Shown here piece by piece: positions 54,306 through 63,894 of a stretch of 64,000 nucleotides of DNA. Numbering within the stretch: the stretch's first letter is position 1; every line of letters starts with the position of its first letter. The notes beneath the pieces were generated by a model. It ran no database searches. It was not told the origin of the DNA and saw nothing but the letters and a program-made list of their open reading frames with translations. The position numbers and the translations under genes are program-made. The DNA comes from Mesostigma viride. Its lineage: Eukaryota > Streptophyta > Mesostigmatophyceae > Mesostigmatales > Mesostigmataceae. The DNA is taken from NCBI GenBank assembly GCA_009746045.1, contig RPFO01000624.1, forward strand, positions 59,856 through 123,855, written 5' to 3'.

Positions 54306-55439
54306 TCACTTCCCATCCGATTTTCTTCGAAATGCCACCCAGTAGCTGTTTTGTTGTCTCCATGATGAGTTTAACGTGTATCGAACCTTCGACTTCAGAT
54401 TGTCAAACAGGTCGAGTGCATAGTCACTATGGTGCAGATTGATACCCAGCATACCCCAATGCGTCGTAGCCGCATTTCTCCAATTCTGATGGGCATCTGT
54501 CGTGGCCGGGTGATATTTATTCGTCAAAGACATAGTATTTTCTGCAAACGAGACGAAAGCATCGTTGCTGCCCAAATATAGCCGAAAACACAATAGAAAT
54601 GGGCCGTCGATGAGCTGCTCTGAAAAAACAACACATTTGCTTGGTGCCGGAGTGGCTGTTTTTACAAAAAAGAATTTTTCGGGAGACCCTTCAAAGTAGT
54701 ATTTCGAAGCTTCTGCTTGCAGCGTGGTCACGGAGTGGCGCGAGAATGATTCTAGAGAATGGAGCGTCGTAGCGGGGCCGTCTATCTCCACGGTCTCTCC
54801 TGACAGGTTTGGCGAGTCCTTTACGGTTACGATCCTGTATCTGAGTTCTACATCATCGCCTTCGGATGGATTTTGAAACGTCGTTGTCTTCAACGTCCCA
54901 TCCAAGGCCCCTTGAGATACTCCGTTCGCCAACAGATGAAAACCGGTGAGAGGAGGCAACGACTTTCCCCACCCCACATCATGGTCTGCGTAGACGCCGT
55001 TGATCGCGATTTTTACAGGATTTAGATATGAAATGTAGGAACTTGGTGTCCGGATGCCGGAGTGCAGTTGGCTCATTTTTGAAACGCATACCATCACCCC
55101 TCCTTTGTGGGTGGTGTAGGAGGTGAGGGTCGAGTCGTTGTAGACGTCTATCTCGTAGTTCATATACTTGTTACTATCTGCCGCGACTGGCGCGGTGATT
55201 ACGGCGTCTTCCCCGCGCAGTCCCCCGTTTTGCGAGAGGGAGACTCCGCCGATGGTCGGAGTGGTCGGCGTGAGCTGGGTGGAATTCATGTACCACCTGA
55301 TGGGGAGTTTGCGTTGGTATGCGAAGGGGGTCGTCATCTTTATGCCCTGTTTGAGGGTCGTTCCCTCTACGACCTCCCAATTAGCGGTGGTTGGATTGGT
55401 GCTCCAGTAGAGTGCGTTCACAGGGTCAATCGGACCCAT
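54306..55439 (-). CDS. PLV structural-block protein, 377 residues
   Basis: ATG at 55439 (MGPIDPVNALYWSTNPTTAN). Beta-rich throughout (KLPIRWYMNSTQLTP, DDVELRYRIVTVKDSP, GPFLLCFRLYLGSND) without signal peptide or membrane segment. It starts 53 bases after the stop of the coiled-coil gene and ends at an AT-rich gap. Large size and position suggest a virion or fibre-associated protein; no family recognised. Confidence 0.55.
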   Translation of the reverse strand: MGPIDPVNALYWSTNPTTANWEVVEGTTLKQGIKMTTPFAYQRKLPIRWYMNSTQLTPTTPTIGGVSLSQNGGLRGEDAVITAPVAADSNKYMNYEIDVYNDSTLTSYTTHKGGVMVCVSKMSQLHSGIRTPSSYISYLNPVKIAINGVYADHDVGWGKSLPPLTGFHLLANGVSQGALDGTLKTTTFQNPSEGDDVELRYRIVTVKDSPNLSGETVEIDGPATTLHSLESFSRHSVTTLQAEASKYYFEGSPEKFFFVKTATPAPSKCVVFSEQLIDGPFLLCFRLYLGSNDAFVSFAENTMSLTNKYHPATTDAHQNWRNAATTHWGMLGINLHHSDYALDLFDNLKSKVRYTLNSSWRQQNSYWVAFRRKSDGK

Positions 55440-55492
55440 TCGCCAGTCCGTCAGTGGCGAGTATGTACGCGTGATGGTGAAGGATCTCCCAG

Positions 55493-56317
55493 TTAGTGGA
55501 AGGCGCGGTTGTCGTCGCGAATCGTGGCGAAAGACAACAACTCCACGCGGAGAGGGAGGCCGTTAAATCGAGATCCGCCGAGACCATAGAAAGAGTCGGA
55601 AAAGTATGGATATCCTACCTCTCCGTCCACAACGCTCTCCCCCGTGCGCGCCTGGGTCGTGTGGTAGTCGCGATAGGTAAACTTACAGATTCCACTCGCG
55701 TCGCCATTCGTAACGTTGTAGGGCAGCTGGACTCGCACATCCTGGTCATTGATGACGTTGAACGCGTTTTGGTGCGACACGGTCGTCCCGTCTTCGAGAT
55801 GGAGGACGAAATCCCCGTTCAAGTTAGCTATCGACGTTTTGCCTACCCCGTGTTGGTCAAAAAGGTAGTCCAATTGCGCGCGGGTCAGGACTCTGCCACC
55901 AGGGTCTAGCAACGTATCAGGGCTAAAGTCGAAGACGTGGTACTGGGTTGCTCCCACTTTCGCCGTAAGGTAAGGTTCATTTAGAGTGAGATCGTCGACT
56001 AAAGTAGTCCCTGATTTAAAATAGGAATACCCATTCACGACGAGACTGTAAGCAAGTTCCGATGGGTCGCTTGCGGTCTCGTCGTCGTAATTGTCTCCGA
56101 GTCGCACATTTGTCGGCTGGCTCGGGTAGAAAATTTTGAATCCGTCGACAACGAGTGACTCATCGAATGGATGTGAAGTGCCAAGAAGTAACGTAACGCT
56201 AGCTTGAAGCCCATCTATGTCTGTTTCGATGTTAGAAACACGCTCCTCCATTTCAGGGTCGAGCGTTAACCCGGTGGCGAGATTGGTCGGTCTGCTCAAT
56301 GTTGTTAGAACGACCAT
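55493..56317 (-). CDS. PLV fibre-like candidate with N-terminal coiled coil
   Basis: ATG at 56317; 274 residues. The N-terminal 45 residues contain a short coiled coil (MEERVSNIETDIDGLQASVT), and the rest is beta-rich with GYSYFKSGTTLVDDLTLNEP and HVFDFSPDTLLDPGG. The trimerising coiled coil followed by a beta head recalls tail or fibre proteins, but this is inference. Its start codon is 24 bases from that of the divergent gene at 56342. Confidence 0.55.
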   Translation of the reverse strand: MVVLTTLSRPTNLATGLTLDPEMEERVSNIETDIDGLQASVTLLLGTSHPFDESLVVDGFKIFYPSQPTNVRLGDNYDDETASDPSELAYSLVVNGYSYFKSGTTLVDDLTLNEPYLTAKVGATQYHVFDFSPDTLLDPGGRVLTRAQLDYLFDQHGVGKTSIANLNGDFVLHLEDGTTVSHQNAFNVINDQDVRVQLPYNVTNGDASGICKFTYRDYHTTQARTGESVVDGEVGYPYFSDSFYGLGGSRFNGLPLRVELLSFATIRDDNRAFH

Positions 56318-56341
56318 TTATTATCTACCTAGAATATAAAC
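56318..56341. promoter_or_regulatory. Very short divergent intergenic region between structural and replication blocks
   Basis: 24 bases, TTTATTATCTACCTAGAATA plus TAAA-type ends, carry AT-rich TATA-like strings on both strands (ATATAAAC before the plus ATG, ATAATAA before the minus ATG). Leaders must be very short or start inside the opposite gene. Confidence 0.5.
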
Positions 56342-56869
56342 ATGGCCTCTGAGGCTTCAGAGACCCCAACGAGCTACCAAGACGAAACCTTCGCCGAGAC
56401 GCGGGAAGAGCAGGTTGACCTGGTCAAGACAATTCGAAAGGGACAACCGCTGAATGATGAACAGAAAAAAGCCCTTCGCGACAAAATGAGGGTTTACCAG
56501 CAACGCGCAAAAGCCGAGAGGGAGAAGAGACGAAACGAGGAAAAGGAGGCAGAGATAACGAAACGAAAGGTCCTTGCAAAGGAATTGGAGATTCAGCGGC
56601 AAAGGCTAGTCGAACTCGAGCTGCAAGAAGCCCGCAACAAATCGCGGATTGAACGCCTTCTCGCTGAAGATTCAGTCGCCTCAACCCCCGCCGACACGCC
56701 AAAACCAAGACGGGGTCGAAAGCCCAAGGAGACAGAGCCGGACTCTCCGCCACCCCCGATCAAGACCCGACAGCTCCCACCTCCACCACCGCCACCTGTC
56801 GCGATGACGCCATACGAGATGCGCATGGCCGCCATCCGCGCGTCTCTCCTTGCTAGTCTGGACGATTAA
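56342..56869 (+). CDS. PLV coiled-coil protein with AT-hook-like motif
   Basis: ATG at 56342; 175 residues. Residues 25-110 form a long charged helix (KKALRDKMRVYQQRAKAERE, KRRNEEKEAEITKRKVLAKE). Then come PRRGRKPKE, similar to an AT-hook, a run of prolines and a helical end (PYEMRMAAIRASLLASLDD). No family recognised. First gene of the plus-strand block, 12 bases before the ATPase gene. Confidence 0.6.
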   Translation: MASEASETPTSYQDETFAETREEQVDLVKTIRKGQPLNDEQKKALRDKMRVYQQRAKAEREKRRNEEKEAEITKRKVLAKELEIQRQRLVELELQEARNKSRIERLLAEDSVASTPADTPKPRRGRKPKETEPDSPPPPIKTRQLPPPPPPPVAMTPYEMRMAAIRASLLASLDD

Positions 56870-56881
56870 AATGTCTTCAGA

Positions 56882-57765
56882 ATGATAATGGCTATCATCG
56901 AAGAGCGACGAATTCATTCACTTGAGAACAAAGACATCAAGCAACGATACGCCCCACAGCGTCCTGCTCCACCGAATATGCCGAGTCTTCATTTCATCGC
57001 AAACTTCTGCGGAGCTCGACGGTCTGGGAAAACTACATCGGCAGTCAACATGGCGAAGGCTTACTTTGCTAAAACTCATTCGACAAGCTGTACCTCATTT
57101 CAGGGAGTGCCCACACGGAGCCAAAATACAATGAGCTCCCGGAACCAGCTATGACGATGGAAGTCTACTCTAACCTGGCATTCGATGGGATGATAGATCA
57201 TATAAAGTCTGACCTCCACGAATACGAGAGGTACAAGGACGATCTCAAGGTCTGGGAAACGTTCAAACGCGAATACGTGGATGGGAAAAAAAACGCAGAA
57301 CTCATGGACCTCTCCATGTACCTACGCCTTGATGCAATGAACTGGGATAAACCTGCGACAAGGTTCGAGCACGGTCCTCCTTCGTCGCTCATTCTGATAG
57401 ACGACATGCAAGGCAGTGCCCTCTATCAGAGCTCTAGCAAAAACGCTGTTGCGGCTTTCGCGTTCAAACACAGACACTTCCTCACGAGCATGATTTTCCT
57501 GACACAGGCGTACACAAGCGGTGGCGTACCACGAGCAGTGCGAGCGAATATATCGTTTCTTGCGCTGTTCAGAACGAAGGACCATCGAGCCGCGCGACAG
57601 ATCGCGGAAGAGAGCGCGGGGGCTGTGGCGCCGGACGAGTTTCTCGCGCTATGGGACCACGCCGTCAAGGACGATCCTCACGACTTCTTCGCTGTCGACT
57701 TCGACCAGCGCGACCCGAAAAAAATGTTTCGTCGAAACTTCAATACATTTCTCTCGATAAAATAA
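56882..57765 (+). pseudogene. A32-like DNA-packaging ATPase, one frameshift
   Basis: ATG at 56882. Walker A FCGARRSGKTTSAVN lies at residues 41-55. The frame fails near 57080-57090 and continues in another frame from about 57090 to the stop at 57765. The second part carries Walker B SLILIDDMQ, the sensor-like FLTSMIFLTQAY and VPRAVRANISFLALF, all standard for the FtsK/HerA-type packaging ATPases of PLVs, virophages and large DNA viruses. The break looks like one lost T after ACTCAT. The enzyme pumps viral DNA into capsids. Confidence 0.8.
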
Positions 57766-57787
57766 TTTTCTCTGAACATGATATACT

Positions 57788-58282
57788 ATGGATATTCCGT
57801 CCATCAAACGATACGCAGGCGCCGAGAAGGAGTACGTGTTGGACACCCAAGCACTCCTCCGATATTGTTCGGGTTCTCGACTGGGGCAGAAAACTCTAGA
57901 ACGTGTCGTCAGGATCCTTCAAGAAGCAGGCCACCACGACACGATTCCGTCCACCTGTCACGACATGAGCCCCGAAATCCGATTGGCCATCCTCGCCTTG
58001 GTGGGCGATCGCAGGCGTCCACGTGGGCGCTCACCCTCCAAAACGGAAAAACGACACGAACCGAAACGGCCTCGAGGGCGCCCAAGGATCCACCCCGTAG
58101 GGTATAAAAAGCCTCGAGCCAAAAAATTGTCTCATGTTCAGTCATCAGATGACGGTGACCGTAGAGGAGCGTCGCGAGCAATGGCGACGGGCCCAGGCGA
58201 AGAGGCGAGCAATCGCCCGCGACCAGACGAACTGCATCTCGGCGAAAAGCAAGGTCAAGAAGGGCGTCTGGAATCCCAGTGA
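57788..58282 (+). CDS. PLV AT-hook protein
   Basis: ATG at 57788; 164 residues. The N-terminal part (QKTLERVVRILQEAGHH) is helical. Residues 75-113 are highly basic with a canonical AT-hook, KRPRGRPRIHPVGYKKP. The last 50 residues overlap the integrase gene in another frame, so the protein may be shorter if a frameshift exists. AT-hooks bind the minor groove of AT-rich DNA; a chromatin-like or regulatory role is likely. TCTGAACAT and TATAC precede the start. Confidence 0.6.
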   Translation: MDIPSIKRYAGAEKEYVLDTQALLRYCSGSRLGQKTLERVVRILQEAGHHDTIPSTCHDMSPEIRLAILALVGDRRRPRGRSPSKTEKRHEPKRPRGRPRIHPVGYKKPRAKKLSHVQSSDDGDRRGASRAMATGPGEEASNRPRPDELHLGEKQGQEGRLESQ

Positions 58283-59396
58283 TCGATGGATCGCAAATAA
58301 CCCCGAGTGTGCGGAAAAAATCGGCTTGCAGGCGACCTCTCCACCCTCGCCGGAGCCACCGCACCACGAGGAATCGCCTGCGCGAGCTGGAGGAGGGCGG
58401 TACTGGACCTTCGACGAGGCCGTCGCCGCAGCGGAAGCGCGACCAGAGCAGCACGAGCGTGGCAGGCCATCGAAGGAGCGCGGGGCGACTCGCAAGACCG
58501 CTTTGGGATACATTGGCAGGATGCGGGTCCTGCTCGACAAACTGGGGTGCTCGCAGTACGAGTCCGTTGATTGCCTTGCCGACACAGCTCGTGTTCTTCG
58601 CGTGGTGCACGAGACATCAGAACCCAAGCGCAAGACCCAGCACTCGAAGGACGACGCCTGGAGGGAGAATGAGAAGCAGCTCCTCGGGGTCATCAACGGC
58701 GTGAACCGAATGATGCCGCCCGAGAAGAGGCTCCCAAGTCACGTTACGGACGCGTACACTGCTCGCGTCAGGGAGCTGAAGGTTGGTGACCTGGACAGAC
58801 GGTTTGACCGTGCCGAGAACAAGCCGCTGAGGTACACGTACGAACAGCTCCAGAAGATCGCCAAAGCAGAGTACGAAGCCGATCCCACGTCCGACGCCGC
58901 GCTCATGGGCTTGATCTATCTCTCGGGTGAAGATCTACCACCGACGCGTTACAATCACGACCAGATGCGCATCGTCGACTCGGTCGCTGAGCTAGGACCG
59001 CACGAGAACGGCTACATCCCGAGCGAGAGGAGATTCTACATCCAGAATTTCAAAACGCAGCACAGCATGCCAGTTTATGACGTCGTCATCCCGAAGAAGT
59101 ACGGAAAGCTCATCAAAGCGTTAGATGCCCGTGCTAAGGCTGGACAGAAATTCCTTTTCGAATCAGAGCCTGGCATTCCGATCAAACACGAGCTCTACAG
59201 CGCCCGTTACAACCGGATTTACGGAGGCATCGACGCCACGCGACAAGCATACATCACTCGTTTCCTGAAGGGCGCTTCATTTAAGAAACGTAAATGGGCT
59301 GGCGACATGATGGGCCATGACGTACTGACAGGAGCCGTTTACGAGAGGCAGGGTGGCGAGACTGGCGGACGTCGGCTGAGGCCGAGGAAAAAGTAG
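58134..59396 (+). CDS. PLV tyrosine recombinase (integrase)
   Basis: ATG at 58134; 420 residues. The N-terminal 170 residues are basic and helical (DNA-binding arm). The core-binding region spans SHVTDAYTARVRELKVG. The catalytic domain has SGEDLPPTRYNHD (first Arg region, cf. LPPRRxDY of PLV and virophage integrases), GIDATRQAYITRFLKG (Arg in box II), DMMGHD (Gly-His) and GAVYER (nucleophilic Tyr). It would catalyse integration and excision at the terminal repeats. The frame is intact. Confidence 0.82.
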   Translation: MFSHQMTVTVEERREQWRRAQAKRRAIARDQTNCISAKSKVKKGVWNPSDRWIANNPECAEKIGLQATSPPSPEPPHHEESPARAGGGRYWTFDEAVAAAEARPEQHERGRPSKERGATRKTALGYIGRMRVLLDKLGCSQYESVDCLADTARVLRVVHETSEPKRKTQHSKDDAWRENEKQLLGVINGVNRMMPPEKRLPSHVTDAYTARVRELKVGDLDRRFDRAENKPLRYTYEQLQKIAKAEYEADPTSDAALMGLIYLSGEDLPPTRYNHDQMRIVDSVAELGPHENGYIPSERRFYIQNFKTQHSMPVYDVVIPKKYGKLIKALDARAKAGQKFLFESEPGIPIKHELYSARYNRIYGGIDATRQAYITRFLKGASFKKRKWAGDMMGHDVLTGAVYERQGGETGGRRLRPRKK

Positions 59397-59728
59397 ATAG
59401 TTTCCCGTGGGAAATTTTCATGAATGTCGAAAAGGGTATTCTAAACTGCATGCATTATACAGGGAATATAAAAGTTCCATGGGAACATTTTTCTCGAGGG
59501 TCGAGGTTCGAGGGGTTATTCTTTAATCGAAACTTTTTTTTTTTCTGAACATACGGTATACAACCTTCCAGAATGGTCTCGAACCTCAACCTGCATGACG
59601 ACACGGTCGCCCGACACGACGTAACCGACAAGCCGACACGATTCGATTCCTCGTGGGAGATCTCCCACGGGAATAAAGGCGGACTCTCCCACGACAATCC
59701 ACACTCTTGCGCTCACACAACCTCTAAG
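59397..59728 (+). promoter_or_regulatory. Intergenic region before the helicase gene
   Basis: Contains two palindromes, TTTCCCGTGGGAAA (about 59400) and GTTCCATGGGAAC (about 59473), a T run at about 59530-59545, and TCTGAACAT followed by TATAC, as before the AT-hook gene. Either ATG 59573 or ATG 59729 could be the start of the next gene. Confidence 0.45.
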
Positions 59729-62700
59729 ATGTCGACTGCCGCGGAATTTGTTCCTCTGTGGTTCGCGTCGAAAGATACGCCTTTCTTTGCTCGGACGCCA
59801 GGGGTGATGTACTCGTACGAAGAGGAAAAACCCCAAGACGCTTCGGAGGCGTATGGTCGCTCTCGTGGGATGAAGTACATCATGGCGCTGAACACGTACA
59901 AAAAAACGAACATGTATGCCGCTTTCGGGTGCAGGGAGGACTTGATCAAGACCCACGCGGAGTTATCAACAAGCGATCCGCATTTGCTAGAAATTCTATC
60001 CCCCGACGTGAGCGTCGTCCCATATTTCGATTTTGACTGGGAAACGGAAGAACCCATCGACTACCAGCTGGAGAAGTACGCAAAAGCGGCCATATCCATG
60101 TTCTTCAACGACGTGTACGAGATAAATGTCGAGGAAGAGCGAGATATGCGGGTCCTTATTGGCCATCGCGTCAGGAGCGGCATTTCAAGCTCTGTTCACG
60201 TAACGGTGCCGACGATCTACATCCCGACCATGGAGGATCGTGTTAAGATGGGAGAGCTTTTTCAGTCGTTCTTTTGCAGTGCGCGATGGATTTGACTTCA
60301 GGATATCAGTCCGAGGTGTGCCAGAGACTCGTCAAGTCCCAGCACTCGAAAGAGGATTGGGAGGACATGCACGCGAACGGGAATCCGATTGTGGAGAAAA
60401 CAACTGGCGTTTGGGCGCCTAAACACGACATCAAGTTTTGCTATGATAGAAAATCTATTCGAGGTACCGGGCCTTTCGCATGATAGGGATGAAGAAGCGC
60501 GGAGACAGCGGTGAGGACGCATACCTCCGTCCAGTCCCAGGGGGTAGTTCCGACGTCGGCGAATATTTGGTGACTGTCTTCAACGAAGAGGGACTGACCC
60601 GGCTCCCCCATGTCGATGATGCGGAACTATCCGAAACGAGCCATACAGTGTTTCGAGGGTATGGGAAGACTATCCACCACCTCGGGGCCTGGACATCTCG
60701 CCATCCATCGAAGCAATGAAAAGGTTTTCGCCTGGATGCAAGTTATGCGCACAACCTGTAAAGAATCCGAGCGAGGTGTCGCAACGTTCGTCAAGTACTC
60801 CGTCGACTCTGTGGATCCGTTATGCAGGATCTGCCTCAAGATACACGACAACAACGGGCCTTATAACCTGCTACTCCCTAATGGCGCTGTACAGTACAGA
60901 TGCCACCAGGACTCACAGCACCGATTCATCGAGATCTCCCCGCCCGTGATGAAGCTCGCGGACTCGGACAAAGTTCCGTTCACTAACGAGTACTCGTCCG
61001 AAAAAATCAGGCCTTTCAGCTGGGATGCGCTTTTTGGAGGCCCGCACAAGAGCACCATCCTTGTTCAGTCGAATTGTGGGACAGGTAAATCTGAGAGGAT
61101 TCGTGAACTCGTCAACGAGGCGGTGAGGAGGATCCAGATATTCGCGTGTGCTGTATCGTGGCTAACATCAGCTTGTCCAAGGAGGAGGATCGCAATTACA
61201 GATCTCTGGGCGAGGGTGGGAGGACAGTCGTATGGGAGGACAACGCGTTCCATCTCCTGTACAGTGACCCAAATTTTCGTCACTATCTCAGCGGCTCAAA
61301 GGGGATGATTTCTGACGACAGGGTGTTGATAGTCCTGAACAGCATCTTGCGCCTCACGGACCAACCGTTCGACCTCCTCATCCTGGACGAAATTTACAAC
61401 ACCCTCACCGCCCTTTCACAGCGCTACGTGGAGAACCGTCGCGAGGTGTTGAGAAAATTCGTCAGGCTCATCGAAACGTCCAAGGTCGTGATCGCGCTAG
61501 ACGCTACTGTTACTCGAAAGGTCTACGATTTCATAGCGGCCTATCGCGCGGCGGACACTATGGAGGTGGATTGCAACACCTTCAGGCGCCCTACCAACAG
61601 GACTCTGCGATGGGTGGACGTGACCTCAGAGAAGAACTGGCGAAAGGTCTGCGTGGACCGCTTTGTCGCTGAGTGTGAGAGGAGGATAGAGGCCGGAGAG
61701 AGGATTTTCTGCCCAATGTCTGGCAAAAAAGAGGCCGCCATGGCGTATGAGGCACTCAAACCCTTCATCGACAAGCGCAAGAACGGGCGTCTCTACACTA
61801 GTCTGACGAGCAAGGAGGATCTGGAGGTTGGCGCGAATGCTGCGTGGGCTGACTTGGACTTTTTGATCTTCAGCCCCACGATCACGGTTGGAGTCAGCTA
61901 CACGGAGCACACGTTCGACAGCATGGTGGGACTCTTCATCAACGGGGACTACTACGCGAGCTACACGACAACCCTCCAGCAAATTTTCAGGGTGCGCCAC
62001 TTAGTCAAGGGAGAGATGGTCATCTTCTATCGAGACACGACTTCGCTTCTTGACAGGCCTCCAACGGACTACGGCACGATCGTCGAGAACATGATCGCGG
62101 GGGACACTGCGCTCATCCAGCTGCTGTTCGACAACGCCGACGTAGTCTGCGACTGGAGCGCGGACAAGTCGCGTATCTATGACAGAAATTGCCCCAAGTT
62201 CCGTCTCTTCTGCCGGAACCAGCAAGATCTCGCGGTGTCGAGGTCCCACTACAAGGGAAATCTCATCAAGATACTGACGGAGGACTACGGCGTGGAGGTG
62301 TCGGCAGTGGAGGAGTTGGGGGACATCGACGCCCCTCCGCTTCCGGTACTAGAAGATCCAGACAAGGACAGGGAGGTGGTGCTTATGAGCGAGGAGGAGT
62401 ACAAGGATCTAGAGGGGAGAATCGGCGGCACGGTTCCACTTTCACCGTACGAAATGCGTCTGAAGGCGGTGTACGAACTGGTTCACCGGTTGTACATGAT
62501 TCCGTATGATCTCATCGACGACGAGCTCCCTCAAATTCTGGACAAGGAGATGGGGAGGAAGGCGTACGCTGGCATTCGGCAATATTCGAAGTTGACGGGA
62601 CTAGGAACCAAGGAGCATTTCAGAGACAATCTGTTGATTCTGCAGAAGTCAGAGTCCTTGTTTGATTTGAAGGCGTATTCTCGTTTTGGACTAGCACAGT

Positions 62701-63148
62701 CTCTGGCCATTACGCTCAAGCTACTAGAAGGGACGCCTATCATCGACTTCATCACGACGGCTGATCCGTCCAATCTCACAATGAAGTTGACGCGCGACGA
62801 GACGATTGCACTAGGGAAAAATTGACAGCGAAATTGCCGACAAGGCCTGGTTCATGCGCTCAACATTTGGATACCAACGGCGAGCAGGCGAGGCTGGTAG
62901 TTTGTCTTTTGCACAGTGTAGCGGGCTCGTCAACAGATTGTTAAGCCCGACTCTGGGAATTTCTGCCAAGGGGCGAAGGGCAATAGCCGTGGCGGTGGTT
63001 ACTTGGAAATTTCGAAGGCGGACATGCACGCGTTTCTTGATAGGTATAAACCCTCGTGGTGGGCGATGAGAAGGATTATTCGATCACGTCGTTGTCTGGC
63101 CTGTCGATGGATGAAATCGCTCCTTTCCTGCAGGGAGCGGATAAGTAA
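59729..63148 (+). pseudogene. PLV primase-helicase: AEP-type primase fused to herpes UL9-like helicase, several frameshifts
   Basis: ATG 59729 (MSTAAEFVPLWFASKDTPFF) is preferred; 59573 is in frame. Primase core: VVPYFDFDWE (metal-binding D-x-D) and SGISSSVHVTVP (nucleotide-binding S-x-H), then a Cys/His segment (CRICLKIHDN ... YRCHQD). Helicase: Walker A ILVQSNCGTGKSE near 61070, Walker B LLILDEIYNTL near 61385, motif III VIALDATVT, and the late motif TTLQQIFRVRH, matching the herpes origin-binding protein helicase (PF02399). Frames change near 60290, 60470, 60715, 61135 and again after 62825, where the C-terminus continues as SEIADKAWFMRSTFGY and ends with MDEIAPFLQGADK at TAA 63146-63148. 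About 1140 codons in all. It would prime and unwind viral DNA; this copy is dead. Confidence 0.75.
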
Positions 63149-63244
63149 TAAATATTTTTAATGGAACGCGTTTCTGCCATGCATGTAGTATCGTTGCCAG
63201 CGACAACTGCTTCCCATGCAAATCGGAGGCCCATCCGGTTCGGT
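63149..63244. other. Viral spacer before the right TIR
   Basis: AT-rich AATAAATATTTTTAATGG followed by unique sequence; no gene. Confidence 0.5.
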
Positions 63245-63293
63245 CACACCCCGCCGCGCGGCCCTCGCCGGCTCCCTCACCCTGCGAGGCCAT

Positions 63294-63770
63294 GGCGAAA
63301 AATTGGGCGGTCTTTTCTTAAGAGTAAGTACGTGCAATTTTTCGCCACATCCAACAACCACGCCACCTCAGCGCCGGCCAGTGGGGGAAGGTGGCGAAAA
63401 ATTGGGCGTTTTTCTTAAGAGTAAGTACGTGCAATTTTTCGCCATCACTCTCACACCTTGACAAACACCTCCTATACCCGCGCCAAGGGTGGCAGGGTGG
63501 CGAAAAATTGGGCGTTCTTTTCTTAAGAGTAAGTACGTGCAATTTTTCGCCATCCTCTCACACCTTGACAAACACCTCCTATGACCCGCGCCAAGGGGTG
63601 GCAGGGTGGCGAAAAATTGGGCGTTCTTTTCTTAAGAGTAAGTACGTGCAATTTTTCGCCATCATTGTCACACCTTGACAAACACCTCCTATGACCCGCG
63701 CCAAGGGGTGGCAGGGTGGCGAAAAATTGGGCGTTCTTTATATAAGAGTAAGTACGTGCAATTTTTCGCC
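63294..63770 (-). repeat. Five tandem hairpin units, right TIR
   Basis: Hairpins at 63294-63346, 63393-63443, 63499-63551, 63608-63660 and 63718-63770, mirror images of the left set. The second has a two-base shorter loop. Confidence 0.9.
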
Positions 63771-63865
63771 ATCCTTGTCACACCCCCAACCCCATCACAA
63801 CTGCCGGGGTGGTGACAGATGCCAGCCTAAATGTCACACCTGGTGAGCAGTGGTGCAGCAAGTGG

Positions 63866-63894
63866 TTTAGGGTTTTAGGGTTTAGGGCTTAGGG
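63866..63894 (+). repeat. Telomere-type repeats in the right TIR
   Basis: TTTAGGG, TTTTAGGG, TTTAGGG, CTTAGGG in a row, pointing to the outer (right) end. One unit has a T to C change relative to the left copy. Confidence 0.9.
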
